Notes: generated by a model not told the origin, from the sequence alone. Shown: positions 7,176 to 16,793, counted from the stretch's first letter. The stretch: 45,872 bases of DNA from Muribaculum sp. (GCA_023663735.1 JAMPGV010000014.1:1-45872); one strand, 5' to 3'. Numbers and translations: made by a program.

Positions 7176-10100
7176 ATGGCAATGCAGGGAATCGTAGACG
7201 GGATTTTAGAGGGAAAATATGATTATGAGAACGGCTCTCTCGACTTTTCATGCACAAAGCTGGAGCTTACTATGTGCAAAGGGGAAGTACAGGAGGGCTG
7301 TTTTCATGTCTATTCCTCGGGAGACGGTTTCACGCAGGGCTATGTCATCACCACGGATATGCGGATGGAATGCCTGACGCCGCAGTTTGCGGGCAGCGGG
7401 GAGGAGATTTTCTATCGGTTCCACGGGGAGCATCTGGAAGAGGGCGATGTGGTAAAAGGGAATTTCTGCATAATCAGCAATCAGGGAGAGTATTATCTGC
7501 CCTTTGTGGTCACGGTGGAGCATCAGACGCCCGCCTCGTCTATCGGGAACGTGAAAAATCTGTTTCATTTTGCCAATCTGGCCAAGAGCAGCTGGCGCGA
7601 GGCGGTGGAACTCTTCTATTCGCCCGCCTTCGAGAAAGTATTTCAGGGGAGCGACAGGCAGTTTTACGATTGTTACAGAGGGCTGAGCGCCTGTCCCGGG
7701 AACGAGCAGAACATGGAGGAATTTCTCGTCCGCATCAACAAGAAACAGAAAGTGGAGTTTCTGGTGCGGGAGAGCGAAATCCGCGAGGAGCTTGCGGAGG
7801 CGGCCTATGGCGTGACGGAGGTTGAGCTGAATATTCTGCGGAACGGGTGGGGATATACCGGACTGCAGGTGGAGTGTGAAGGAGAGTTTGTCTTCACGGA
7901 GAAAGAATTTTTGAGCGACGATGATTTTCTGGGAAACCGCTGTATTCTTCCTGTGTTTATCGACACGCAGATGTGCCGCGGCGGCAGGAATTTCGGGCGG
8001 GTCTATCTGTATAATTCCCATACCTCCGTCACCATACCGGTGACGGTCAAGCGTGGCGGCGCGTGGGAGAGGGGCCGCGGGTATCTGGAGAGAAAACGGG
8101 AGATCGTGCGGCTGATGGAGCTGTATCAGGATTTCCGCCTGCGCAGAATCAGTCCTGTCTCCTGGCAGGAGGAGACGGGGGCTTTGGTGGAAGCGATGGC
8201 GGAGCGGGAGGACGGCAGCGTGGCGGCGCGGCTGTTTCAGGCGCAGCTTTTGGTTTCCGCGGAGCGCTATAACGAGGCGGACTGGATTTTGAATCAGGTG
8301 CAGGAGCGGGCGGAGGCGTCGGACGATACGCTGTATGCGTATTATCTCTATCTGACGACCTTGATTCACGGGGAGGAGTCCTATGTGGACGAGGCTGCCG
8401 CCAGAGTGGAACAGCTGTATGGCCGCGACCGCGGGAACTGGCGGATTGCATGGCTGCTCTTATATCTTTCGGAGAAATACAACAAGACGGCTGCGGCCAA
8501 ATGGGATTTTCTGGAGAAACAGTTCCGGCGCGGCTGCAGCAGCCCGGTACTCTATATCGAAGGTCTGCATCTGTTGAATGCGAATGAGACGCTTCTGCGC
8601 AAATTGGACGACTACGCTCTGCATGTGCTGTATTACGGCGCGAAAAAGGACAGCCTAAGCCCGGACGTGCTGGAACAGCTGCTCTATCTGGCGGGCAGGG
8701 GACGGGAGTATTCCGTGCTTTTGCTGAAACTGCTGCAGACGGTCTACAAGAGGAATCAGGATGTGCGGATTCTGCAGGAAATCTGTGCGCTTCTGGTGCG
8801 CGGCGGCTGTGTAGGACGGCGCTTTTTCACATGGTATGAGGCGGGCGTGGCGGCACAGCTGCGCATCACGAACCTGTATGAATACTATATGATGTCTCTG
8901 GATCTGCAGACGGCTCAGGAACTGCCCCGGATAGTGCTGATGTATTTTTCGTATCAGAGCAATCTGGATCTGGCGCACAGCGCTTTCCTGTACTGGTACG
9001 TGGTGCGGCACAAGGAGGAGCTGGGCGAACTCTATGAGAATTATCGGCCGCGCATGGAACATTTTGTGGTGGATCAGATTCTGAAAGAGCGCATCAACAG
9101 GCATCTGGCGGGACTGTATCAGGAACTGCTGGTTCCGGCCATGATTGACGAGCAGACCGCCGGACCGCTGTCCAGACTGCTGATGGCGCATCAGATCGTG
9201 GTGGAGGATCTTAGGCTGAAGAAGGTGATCGTCTACCAGCCCGGCAGCCTGTGCGAGAATGTGTATCCGCTGCAGGACGGCTGCGTCTGGGTGCCGCTTT
9301 ACGGCAACGATTCCACCGTTCTTTTTGAGGACGCCTATGGCAACCGCTTTGTAAAAGACGTGGAATATACGATGGAAAAGCTGATGCGTCCCGGCAAGTA
9401 CCTGCGGATGATCTCAGGGCTGGTGGCGGATTCGTTGGAACTGGATCTGTATTTGATGGATCGGGAGACGGATCTGTCTTCCGCGGAAGTCTGGGAGCGG
9501 ACGATCCGCCTGTCGCGGGACGAGCGGGTGGAGCCGCAGATCCGCAGGACGCTGTATCTGCGGCTTCTGGAACATTATTACGAGACAGACAATATGCGGG
9601 CGCTGGACGAGTGCCTTGAGGCGGTTCCCGTTGAATTGTTCACGCTCTCCGAGCGGGCGGAAGTGCTTCACTATATGGTTCTGCGCGGCAGGAACGAGGA
9701 GGCGTGGGGCTGGATTCTGGAATTCGGACCTTCTTTCGTGGAGCAGAAGACGCTGATGCGTCTGGTCAGCGAGCAGATTCTGGAGACGGACGGCAGAGAG
9801 GACGCACAGCTTGCGGAGGCCGCCCTGTATGCGTTCCGGCAGGGCAAGTACGACAGCCGCATGGTGCAGTATCTGGCGGAATATGCCCAAGGATCCACCA
9901 GAGATCTGCGGGATATTTGGAAGGCGGCGCGCTCTTTTGAGGTGGACGCCTACCGGCTCAGCGAGCGGATGCTGCTGCAAATGCTCTTCTCGGGCGCTTT
10001 CGTGGGGGAGAAGACGGAGATTTTTGAATATTATGTGTCCCGAGGAGCCAATGTCCGCATCGAGAAAGCCTTTCTGGCGCGCTGCGCCTATGGCTATCTG

Positions 10101-10748
10101 GTGCGGGAGAGGCTCACGGAGGCAGTCTTTTTCAAAGAGATCCGCCGATTATATCTACAGCAGGAAGAGATCCAGAAGGTATGCAAGCTGGCATTTTTGA
10201 AATACTATGCGGAGAATGCGGGGGAGCTGGCGGCGGAGGAGACGCCGGTTGTCAAGGCGTTTCTGCAGGAGATGCTGACGGAGAAAATTCATCTGAATTT
10301 CTTTAGGCGGTTTGCGGAGCGGAAGCTGATTTCGGAGAATATGCTTAGGGAGATGTTAGACAAAACGATTGTGGAATATCGGACACGCCCCGGGGCGAAG
10401 GTCTCCATCCATTATGTGGTTATGCGCGAGGACGGGGAGGCTTCGGAATATCTGACGGAGCCGATGCGGGAAGTCACGGGGGGATTGTGTTTTAAAGAAT
10501 TCGTGCTGTTTTTCGGAGAGAGTCTCCAATACTATATCACGGAGGAGCGGGACGGCGAGGAACAGCTCACCGAGAGCGGTAACCTGCAGAGAAGCGATAT
10601 CCGGGGGAACGATGCGGACTGGCGTTACGAGATGCTCAACGACATTTTGATCAGCCGGACGCTGGAGGATTACGATACGCTGGATGAATTGATGGAAGAG
10701 TACCGCCGCAGGGAATATCTGGGCGAGCATCTTTTTGCATTGCAGTAA
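7176..10748 (+). CDS. Large beta/helical-repeat protein, DUF5717-like
   Basis: A 1190-residue protein with no signal peptide and no membrane segment. Residues about 10-115 and 205-290 read as two beta-sandwich modules (alternating hydrophobic strands; LPFVVTV and TIPVTVKRG close each module), similar in character to Ig-like domains. Residues about 300-680 and 770-1080 are amphipathic helices in pairs, like TPR or HEAT-type repeats. A small beta module (VIVYQPGSLCENVYPL) lies between them, and a beta segment lies near 1070-1130. From memory it matches the Clostridia family DUF5717, function unknown. It begins a tight cluster with an Hsp70-like protein 13 nt downstream. A role as a large scaffold or client-binding protein for that partner is inference. 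The ATG at 7176 was taken because GGACGGGTG precedes it. Confidence 0.75.
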   Translation: MAMQGIVDGILEGKYDYENGSLDFSCTKLELTMCKGEVQEGCFHVYSSGDGFTQGYVITTDMRMECLTPQFAGSGEEIFYRFHGEHLEEGDVVKGNFCIISNQGEYYLPFVVTVEHQTPASSIGNVKNLFHFANLAKSSWREAVELFYSPAFEKVFQGSDRQFYDCYRGLSACPGNEQNMEEFLVRINKKQKVEFLVRESEIREELAEAAYGVTEVELNILRNGWGYTGLQVECEGEFVFTEKEFLSDDDFLGNRCILPVFIDTQMCRGGRNFGRVYLYNSHTSVTIPVTVKRGGAWERGRGYLERKREIVRLMELYQDFRLRRISPVSWQEETGALVEAMAEREDGSVAARLFQAQLLVSAERYNEADWILNQVQERAEASDDTLYAYYLYLTTLIHGEESYVDEAAARVEQLYGRDRGNWRIAWLLLYLSEKYNKTAAAKWDFLEKQFRRGCSSPVLYIEGLHLLNANETLLRKLDDYALHVLYYGAKKDSLSPDVLEQLLYLAGRGREYSVLLLKLLQTVYKRNQDVRILQEICALLVRGGCVGRRFFTWYEAGVAAQLRITNLYEYYMMSLDLQTAQELPRIVLMYFSYQSNLDLAHSAFLYWYVVRHKEELGELYENYRPRMEHFVVDQILKERINRHLAGLYQELLVPAMIDEQTAGPLSRLLMAHQIVVEDLRLKKVIVYQPGSLCENVYPLQDGCVWVPLYGNDSTVLFEDAYGNRFVKDVEYTMEKLMRPGKYLRMISGLVADSLELDLYLMDRETDLSSAEVWERTIRLSRDERVEPQIRRTLYLRLLEHYYETDNMRALDECLEAVPVELFTLSERAEVLHYMVLRGRNEEAWGWILEFGPSFVEQKTLMRLVSEQILETDGREDAQLAEAALYAFRQGKYDSRMVQYLAEYAQGSTRDLRDIWKAARSFEVDAYRLSERMLLQMLFSGAFVGEKTEIFEYYVSRGANVRIEKAFLARCAYGYLVRERLTEAVFFKEIRRLYLQQEEIQKVCKLAFLKYYAENAGELAAEETPVVKAFLQEMLTEKIHLNFFRRFAERKLISENMLREMLDKTIVEYRTRPGAKVSIHYVVMREDGEASEYLTEPMREVTGGLCFKEFVLFFGESLQYYITEERDGEEQLTESGNLQRSDIRGNDADWRYEMLNDILISRTLEDYDTLDELMEEYRRREYLGEHLFALQ

Positions 10749-10761
10749 GGGAGGTTGAACC

Positions 10762-12039
10762 ATGGGGTTTTTGCATCATGGGAAATTGATCGTGGGCTAT
10801 GATCTGGGCGAGCGCTATGCGCAGGTCAGTTACCGTCTCGGCGAGGATGAGGTGGAGACGTTGTCCGCCGTGGCGGGGGAAGAGCGCTATAATATTCCTG
10901 TGGCGCTCTGCAAGCGCACGGGGGTCAATCAGTGGTTTTACGGCAGGGAGGCGCTCCGCTGCGCGCAGGAGGAGCAGGGGATTCTGGTGGCGGATATTGT
11001 GCGGCTTGCCGTCGCGGGCGAACCGGTGCAGGTGGACGGGGTTGTATTTGATCCGGTGGCGCTTCTGGCGCTCTTTATGAAGCGCAGTCTGGGTGTGCTG
11101 TCTCAGGTCTCGTCGCCGGATAAGCTGGCCGCGATGACGATTACCTGCGGGCGTCTGGACGCCAGAATGATCGAGGTACTCGGCCGCGCGGTGGAAAATA
11201 TGCATCTGAAAACCGACAAGATTTTTTTTCAGAGCCATGCGGAGAGCTTTTATCATTACGTGATCCGGCAGCCGGAGGAACTATGGCGCTCACAGGCGCT
11301 TTTGCTCGAATACGCGGAGACTAAGGTCAAGGCATACTGCATGGACTGCAACCGGCGGACCACGCCCATGGTGTCGTTTATCGAGGAGTGGGAGTATGAT
11401 ATGCCGCCCTATGAGCCGATGCCGGAGGAAGCGGAGGCCAGAAGGGACAAAATGGAACAGCTGGACCGGGAGTTTGAGCAGATCGCGTCTCAGGTCTGCA
11501 CCAAGACGGCGGTCTCCTCGGTGTATCTGATTGGCGAGGAGTATTCCGAGGAATGGATGAAGGAATCGCTCCGCACGCTCTGCAAAGGGCGGCGTGTGTT
11601 TCAGGGCAATAATCTTTACAGCAAGGGCGCGTGTTATGCCATGGCGGAGCGGCTCTCGCCCAGCGAAGTGGGGAAATCTCATATTTTTCTGGGAGAGGAT
11701 AAACTCAAGTCCAATATCGGGATGAATATTCTGAACCGGGGACAGGAAGTCTATTATGCGCTGCTGGACGCGGGCGTCAACTGGTATGAGGCCAAGCATC
11801 GGTTTGAGTTCTACATTCGCGGCGGCAGCGAGTTGGAGCTGCAGATCATATCCCTGATCGGCGGAGAGCGCCGGACGGAGCGGATCACCTTGGAGGATCT
11901 GCTGCCGGGGATGAGCAGGATGCGGGCAAAGCTGTTTCTGGAGGGCGAGAAATCGCTGGTGGTGGAGATCGAGGATCTGGGGTTCGGGAATTTCCGACCC
12001 GCCACGAATCAGGTGTGGCGCAGGCAGATACAACTGTGA
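10762..12039 (+). CDS. Divergent Hsp70/actin-fold protein, DUF5716-like
   Basis: A 425-residue protein. The N-terminus has an actin-fold phosphate-1 strand pair (LIVGYDLGERYAQVSY), and the region AAMTITCGRLDARMIEVLGRA matches the part of Hsp70 proteins just before the second half of the nucleotide domain. Where Hsp70 has a DLGGGT phosphate-2 loop, this protein has LLLEYAETKVKAY, and the adenosine loop is the weak VYLIGEEYSEEW. The last 150 residues are beta-rich, ending in WRRQIQL. ATP binding is therefore plausible and hydrolysis doubtful. I recall the family as DUF5716. The start has GGGAGG 7 nt upstream. Its place between a giant repeat protein and a helical protein suggests a complex; no function has been shown to my knowledge. 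Confidence 0.72.
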   Translation: MGFLHHGKLIVGYDLGERYAQVSYRLGEDEVETLSAVAGEERYNIPVALCKRTGVNQWFYGREALRCAQEEQGILVADIVRLAVAGEPVQVDGVVFDPVALLALFMKRSLGVLSQVSSPDKLAAMTITCGRLDARMIEVLGRAVENMHLKTDKIFFQSHAESFYHYVIRQPEELWRSQALLLEYAETKVKAYCMDCNRRTTPMVSFIEEWEYDMPPYEPMPEEAEARRDKMEQLDREFEQIASQVCTKTAVSSVYLIGEEYSEEWMKESLRTLCKGRRVFQGNNLYSKGACYAMAERLSPSEVGKSHIFLGEDKLKSNIGMNILNRGQEVYYALLDAGVNWYEAKHRFEFYIRGGSELELQIISLIGGERRTERITLEDLLPGMSRMRAKLFLEGEKSLVVEIEDLGFGNFRPATNQVWRRQIQL

Positions 12040-12072
12040 GAAATGCAAAAGGACATTACGGGGAGAGATAAA

Positions 12073-12927
12073 ATGCGGGTCAGTTTATGCGTAGGAGAAT
12101 ATGCGGCGGCGCCATATTATATTGCGGGGCTGGAAGTGCCTGTCTGTTCCATGGAGGAACTTTCCTTCTGTCTGCGGGAAAACGCGTTTTTGCTGGACAT
12201 GACGTTAATGCGGGATGAGCTGGCGGAATGGATTGAAAGAGAGTGCGGTCTTAGCCAGCTTGCGGGGCAGCTGCATGATTTGATTCACAAACAGGGATCG
12301 CTCAGCGCCTTTGTGGCGGCGATTTTGAATTACACGGGATTCTATGACGCCGCGGAGATCGGCGAGGTGGAGCAGGTACTCAGACAGGGTGCGGGGCTGT
12401 CGAGCATCGAGAGGCGCAAGGGGCAGCTGGACTATCTGGTGCGCAAGAAGAAATTTACGGCGGCTCTCAGGGGCTATGACAGTCTTCTGGCGAAGTGGAG
12501 CGAGATGGAGCTTGCGGGCGGGGAACTTCCCGCGGCGAAGGTAAAGGCCGCCATCCTGCACAACAAAGGAGTGGCGATGGTCGGCATGATGCTCTACGGC
12601 TCCGCGGCGGCGTGTTTTCAAGAGGCCTACGAGACGGATGGGGAACTGCCCCATTACCGGGCGTATCTCGCGGCGAAGCGCATGGAGCTGGATGAGAGCG
12701 CGTATATCTCGTTTGCCGCGGAGCAGACGATCGGATATGAACATACGCTGGAACTGGAGAAACGGATGGAGCGGCTGACGGAGGACTGGCGGCTGCAGCC
12801 GGAATTTCAGGAACTGCTGACGATCCGAGAGTGCCGCGCGGGCGGGGACAGGCGGCGCTATTATGAAGGGATCGAGGAAGTGATCAGGACTTTGAAGAGC
12901 GGTTACCGCAGCAGCGTGGGCGAATAA
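12073..12927 (+). CDS. Helical (TPR-like) protein of the Hsp70-like cassette
   Basis: A 284-residue soluble protein, third in the cassette. It is almost wholly helical after a short beta start (MRVSLCVGEYAAAPYYI). Residues about 120-215 contain helix pairs of TPR character (FTAALRGYDSLLAKW, KAAILHNKGVAMVGMMLYGSAAACFQEAY), where the small-residue pattern of a TPR is visible. I chose the ATG at 12073, with GGGGAGAG 5 nt upstream, over the in-frame ATG at 12043, which follows the previous stop by 3 nt and has no ribosome-binding site. I do not recognise a named family. Adjacency to an Hsp70-like protein suggests a co-chaperone or adaptor; this is inference. Confidence 0.72.
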   Translation: MRVSLCVGEYAAAPYYIAGLEVPVCSMEELSFCLRENAFLLDMTLMRDELAEWIERECGLSQLAGQLHDLIHKQGSLSAFVAAILNYTGFYDAAEIGEVEQVLRQGAGLSSIERRKGQLDYLVRKKKFTAALRGYDSLLAKWSEMELAGGELPAAKVKAAILHNKGVAMVGMMLYGSAAACFQEAYETDGELPHYRAYLAAKRMELDESAYISFAAEQTIGYEHTLELEKRMERLTEDWRLQPEFQELLTIRECRAGGDRRRYYEGIEEVIRTLKSGYRSSVGE

Positions 12928-12979
12928 AGGACACAGGCGGCGCGTTCTCCATAAGGAACGGCAGCATGGGGGTATCGGT

Positions 12980-14155
12980 ATGGGATTTTGGAAAAAATTA
13001 TTCCGCTTCGGAGCCGGGCGGAATCAGGAGCAGCAGGAATCTGACTGGGAGGAGATCGTCTACGATCACACGGAGGTGGATTTCCACGATGAGGAACAGC
13101 GGAGCAGATATGTCACGAACTGTCTGGAACAGATTGCGGAGGCGGTCAAGGAGATCGGCTATCTAAACGGCGAGTACGGGCTTGTGACCGCCTATCTGAC
13201 GGATATGGAGGAGATCGAGGCGCTGCCGGAGGAACCCAGACAGGAGCTGAATCAGGTGGCGGGCAGGCTGATGGCGCTGGAGCAGGAGCGGCAGCAGTAT
13301 CTCGGCAGGAAGGATCGGATGCGCGACAGCGACTATTTCCGGATGCGCAAGCAGGAGAGCGAGGTAGAAGAGGGGATCGACAAGCTGAAGGAAGCCGAGA
13401 GGTACAACAAATTGGTGCGGTCGGATCTGCAGCGTCTGGACAGGGAGAGACATGCCTACGATTACAGGCGGACGGAGCTTTTCACGATGCAGGACAATCT
13501 CCGGGGAATGGCGGTGATCTTTATCTGCGCGCTGGCGGCCTGTCTGCTGATGCTGGCGGCTCTGCAGTTTGTGTTTGAGATGAATACTTATGTGGGCTAT
13601 TTTATCGCGGTGCTGGCGGCGGCGGTGGCCGTCACGGTGGTGTGCGTGAAATACATCGACGCCGACAAGGAGATCGGGGCGGTGGAGCGGGCCATCAGCA
13701 GGCTGATCCAGCTGCAGAACAAGGTCAAGATCCGGTATGTGAACAATGAGAAGCTTCTGGAATATCTCTGCATCAAATATGAGACCAAGAGCGCGGCCGA
13801 GCTGGAGAAATGCTGGAAGAGCTATCAGGAGGAGAAGGAGGAGCGCAAGCAGTTTGCGGAGGCGGAAGCCAAGACGGACTATTACCAGAAGGAGCTGACA
13901 AGGCAGCTTGCACAGTTTCGGGTCAGCGATCCCGACCGCTGGATCAATCAGGTACACGCGCTTCTGGATCCGCGGGAGATGGTGGAGATACGTCATGAAC
14001 TGATTGTGCGCAGACAGGCGCTCAGGCAGCAGCTCGACTATAACAACGGCGTGGCGCAGACCGCCCGCGACGAGATCATGAGCGTGGCGCGGGAGTATCC
14101 GCAGTACGGCATGGAGATCATGAACATGGTGGAGCGGTATGACAAAAATGTATAA
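12980..14155 (+). CDS. Coiled-coil membrane protein of the Hsp70-like cassette
   Basis: A 391-residue protein, fourth in the cassette. Residues 1-20 are basic and amphipathic (MGFWKKLFRFGAGRNQEQQ). Residues about 35-170 form a long charged coiled coil. Two adjacent transmembrane helices lie at about 178-196 and 204-222 with a very short loop. Residues about 235-385 form a second coiled coil, so both coils face the same, probably cytoplasmic, side. This hairpin-in-membrane design would fix the soluble partners of the cassette to the membrane. The ATG at 12980 has only a weak GGGGGT upstream; some dependence on the upstream gene is possible. I do not recognise a named family. Confidence 0.75.
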   Translation: MGFWKKLFRFGAGRNQEQQESDWEEIVYDHTEVDFHDEEQRSRYVTNCLEQIAEAVKEIGYLNGEYGLVTAYLTDMEEIEALPEEPRQELNQVAGRLMALEQERQQYLGRKDRMRDSDYFRMRKQESEVEEGIDKLKEAERYNKLVRSDLQRLDRERHAYDYRRTELFTMQDNLRGMAVIFICALAACLLMLAALQFVFEMNTYVGYFIAVLAAAVAVTVVCVKYIDADKEIGAVERAISRLIQLQNKVKIRYVNNEKLLEYLCIKYETKSAAELEKCWKSYQEEKEERKQFAEAEAKTDYYQKELTRQLAQFRVSDPDRWINQVHALLDPREMVEIRHELIVRRQALRQQLDYNNGVAQTARDEIMSVAREYPQYGMEIMNMVERYDKNV

Positions 14156-14163
14156 ATTGCCTA

Positions 14164-14192
14164 TTGAGTTTTGGGCGCAAATGTGCTATCAG
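14164..14192 (+). promoter_or_regulatory. Possible promoter of purC
   Basis: TTGAGT (14164-14169) and TATCAG (14187-14192) are 17 bp apart, each matching consensus at four of six bases, 61 nt before the purC start. This is a weak match, but it is the best in the gap. No PurR box or purine riboswitch could be recognised here. Confidence 0.35.
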
Positions 14193-14253
14193 TAAGAAGA
14201 GTTATCTAGCAATGATGCAGCCGCCTGCGCGGCAGAATGTGAGGAAAACGACT

Positions 14254-15126
14254 ATGCAGGAAATGAAGCCCGTCAAGGAGGGAAAAGTACGCGAGATTTA
14301 TGACAACAAAGACAGCCTGATTATGGTTGCAACAGACCGTATCAGCTGTTTTGACGTGATTCTCAACAATACCGTCACAAAGAAAGGAACCGTCCTCACC
14401 CAGATTTCCAAATTCTGGTTTGACATGACGGAGGATATCATTCCCAATCATATGCTGTCCGTAGACGTGGCGGATATGCCTGAATTTTTCAGGCAGCCGC
14501 GGTTTGACGGGAACAGCATGATGTGCAGGAAGCTGACTATGCTGCCCGTCGAGTGTATCGTGCGCGGTTATATCACCGGAAGCGGCTGGGCGAGCTATCA
14601 GGAGAACGGGACGGTGTGCGGCATCCGCCTCCCCGAGGGGTTGAGAGAGTCCGACAAACTGCCGGAGCCGATCTATACGCCCTCCACCAAGGCCGAGATC
14701 GGTGACCATGATGAGAATATTTCTTATGAGCAGAGCGTGGCGTATCTGGAGAAGCGTTTCCCGGGCAGGGGGGAGGCATATGCTTCCAAGCTTCGCGACT
14801 ATACCATTGCGCTGTATCAAAAGTGTGCGGATTATGCCTTGACCAAAGGCATTATCATCGCCGACACCAAGTTTGAGTTCGGGCTGGACGAGGAGGGCAA
14901 TATTGTGCTGGGTGACGAGATGCTCACGCCCGACAGCTCCCGGTTCTGGCCGGCCGAAGGGTATGAGCCGGGACACGGACAGCCTTCTTTTGACAAGCAG
15001 TTTGCCAGAGACTGGCTCAAGGCCAACGAAGGCCATCAGTGGACGCTGCCGCAGGAGATCGTGGACAAGACCATCGCCAAGTATTTGCAGGCGTATGAGC
15101 TGCTCACGGGGCGGCCGCTGAACTGA
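14254..15126 (+). CDS. purC: Phosphoribosylaminoimidazole-succinocarboxamide synthase
   Basis: SAICAR synthetase joins aspartate to CAIR with ATP in de novo purine synthesis in the cytosol. The 290-residue protein shows the N-terminal nucleotide loop (KEGKVREIYD), the ATDRISCFDV motif, the conserved VECIVRGYITGSGW segment and the C-terminal DEMLTPDSSRFW. Its length suits the longer (about 290 residue) family members. I chose the ATG at 14254, preceded by GAGG at 9 nt; the longer frame from 14164 would include the probable promoter. It opens a region with purF, purB, a purF paralogue and purA on the same strand, though trpF and a DNA glycosylase are mixed in. Confidence 0.95.
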   Translation: MQEMKPVKEGKVREIYDNKDSLIMVATDRISCFDVILNNTVTKKGTVLTQISKFWFDMTEDIIPNHMLSVDVADMPEFFRQPRFDGNSMMCRKLTMLPVECIVRGYITGSGWASYQENGTVCGIRLPEGLRESDKLPEPIYTPSTKAEIGDHDENISYEQSVAYLEKRFPGRGEAYASKLRDYTIALYQKCADYALTKGIIIADTKFEFGLDEEGNIVLGDEMLTPDSSRFWPAEGYEPGHGQPSFDKQFARDWLKANEGHQWTLPQEIVDKTIAKYLQAYELLTGRPLN

Positions 15127-15324
15127 GCGTAAACTTACGATCGAAATACCAAACAAAATCTGAAAAAGCTTTCCCGATACGGCAAAGGGGCTGTTACTGA
15201 GAGGTCAGTCTGCCCTGCTGTGGGTGGTTGGCCGGACGGTGGCGGCGCGATGCCGTGCGGGAGGACAATCACACCGGATGCGGCGCAGGAGGCACGCGTC
15301 CGGAACACGGGAAGGGATGAGAGG

Positions 15325-16773
15325 ATGAAGGACGGACTTTACATGCAGAGCGAGCCGGAGGAGAAACTGCGGGAGGAATGCGGTGTTTTCGGCGCTTATG
15401 ATTTTGAGGGCGGCGACGTGGCGTCCACGATATACTATGGCCTGCTTTCGCTGCAGCACAGGGGGCAGGAGAGCTGCGGCATCGCGGTCAGTGACACGGC
15501 GGGTCCTAAGGGAAAGGCGCTCTCCTCCAAGGATATGGGGCTTGTGAATGAGGCGTTCACACCGGAACATTTGGAGAAGCTGCGCGGGGACATCGGCGTT
15601 GGGCATGTGCGGTACTCCACGGCGGGAAGCTCCACGAGGGAGAATGCCCAGCCGCTGGTGTTAAATTATGTGAAGGGCGTCTTAGGGCTTGCCCACAACG
15701 GAAATCTTATCAACGCGCCGCAGCTTCGCAGAGAGCTGGAATACACCGGCGCAATCTTTCAGACCACCATCGATTCGGAGGTCATCGCCTATCATATCGC
15801 CAGAGAACGGCTTCACTCCCGATCGGTGGAGGAGGCGGTGGGGCGCGCCATGGGGAAGATTCAGGGCGCGTATTCTCTGGTCATCATGTCGCCCAGAAAG
15901 CTCATCGGCGCAAGGGATCCATTCGGTTTCAGGCCTTTATGCATCGGAAAACGCGGCAGCGTCTATCTGCTGGCCAGCGAGAGCTGCGCGCTGGACGCGG
16001 TGGGGGCTTCTTTTATACGGGATGTGCAGCCCGGGGAGATCGTGACCATTTCGCCGGAGAAGGGCATTGAGTCCGACACCTCTAGGATGCTTCCTAAGGC
16101 GCGCCACGCGCGATGTGTCTTTGAGTATATTTATTTTGCCAGACCGGACAGCGTTCTGGACGGAACGGGTGTGTATCATTCGCGGATCATGGCGGGGAAG
16201 TTTCTGGCCATGGATTCCCCGGCGGAGGCGGATCTTGTGGTGGGAGTGCCGGAGTCGGGCAACTGCGCGGCCATGGGATATTCCATGCAGTCCGGGATTC
16301 CCTACGGCATTGCGTTCATGAAAAATACCTATGTGGGGCGGACGTTTATAAAGCCCGGACAGAAAAGCCGGGAGAACAGCGTGCAGGTAAAGCTCAATCC
16401 CATCCGGGAGGCCGTGGAGGGAAAGCGGATTATCATGATCGACGACAGCATTGTGCGGGGTACCACTTCCGACCGTATCGTGGGGATGCTCCGGGAGGCG
16501 GGCGCGAGAGAGGTACATATGCGCGTCAGTTCGCCGCCTTTTCTCTGGCCCTGTTATTTCGGCACGGATGTGCCGGCGAGGGAGCAGCTGATCGCATACA
16601 ATCATACCGTGCCGCAGATTGCGGAGATGATCGGCGCGGACAGTCTGGATTACCTGCGCATAGAGCGCTTGGAGGAGATCGTGAACGGGCTGGGAATCTG
16701 CAAGGGATGTTTTACCGGGCGTTATCCCTTGGAGCCGCCCACGGAGGATATCCGTGGAGAATTTGACCAATAA
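15325..16773 (+). CDS. purF: Amidophosphoribosyltransferase
   Basis: This enzyme commits PRPP and glutamine to purine synthesis, making phosphoribosylamine. From the ATG at 15325 (AAGGG 8 nt upstream) it has 482 residues. The glutaminase nucleophile is Cys19 in EECGVFGAYD, so an 18-residue propeptide would be removed; a start at 15343 would give a 12-residue propeptide but lacks a ribosome-binding site. The oxyanion motif (AHNGNLIN) and the arginine motif (GHVRYST) are present. The PRPP loop is IIMIDDSIVRGTT. Cysteines in ARCVFEY, PCYFG and CKGCF match the four 4Fe-4S ligands of Bacillus-type PurF, so this is the oxygen-sensitive iron-sulfur form. It is followed at 20 nt by trpF. Confidence 0.95.
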   Translation: MKDGLYMQSEPEEKLREECGVFGAYDFEGGDVASTIYYGLLSLQHRGQESCGIAVSDTAGPKGKALSSKDMGLVNEAFTPEHLEKLRGDIGVGHVRYSTAGSSTRENAQPLVLNYVKGVLGLAHNGNLINAPQLRRELEYTGAIFQTTIDSEVIAYHIARERLHSRSVEEAVGRAMGKIQGAYSLVIMSPRKLIGARDPFGFRPLCIGKRGSVYLLASESCALDAVGASFIRDVQPGEIVTISPEKGIESDTSRMLPKARHARCVFEYIYFARPDSVLDGTGVYHSRIMAGKFLAMDSPAEADLVVGVPESGNCAAMGYSMQSGIPYGIAFMKNTYVGRTFIKPGQKSRENSVQVKLNPIREAVEGKRIIMIDDSIVRGTTSDRIVGMLREAGAREVHMRVSSPPFLWPCYFGTDVPAREQLIAYNHTVPQIAEMIGADSLDYLRIERLEEIVNGLGICKGCFTGRYPLEPPTEDIRGEFDQ

Positions 16774-16793
16774 GTCCGGCGGGAGGAAGCGGT

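Noticed and set aside
6217-7257. Long open frame on the minus strand opposite the permease (346 codons)
   Set aside because: It is His/Gln-rich and mirrors the permease codons; no ribosome-binding site or known domain. The same applies to the other long antisense frames opposite the GC-rich genes, such as 26965-28587 and 37999-39348.
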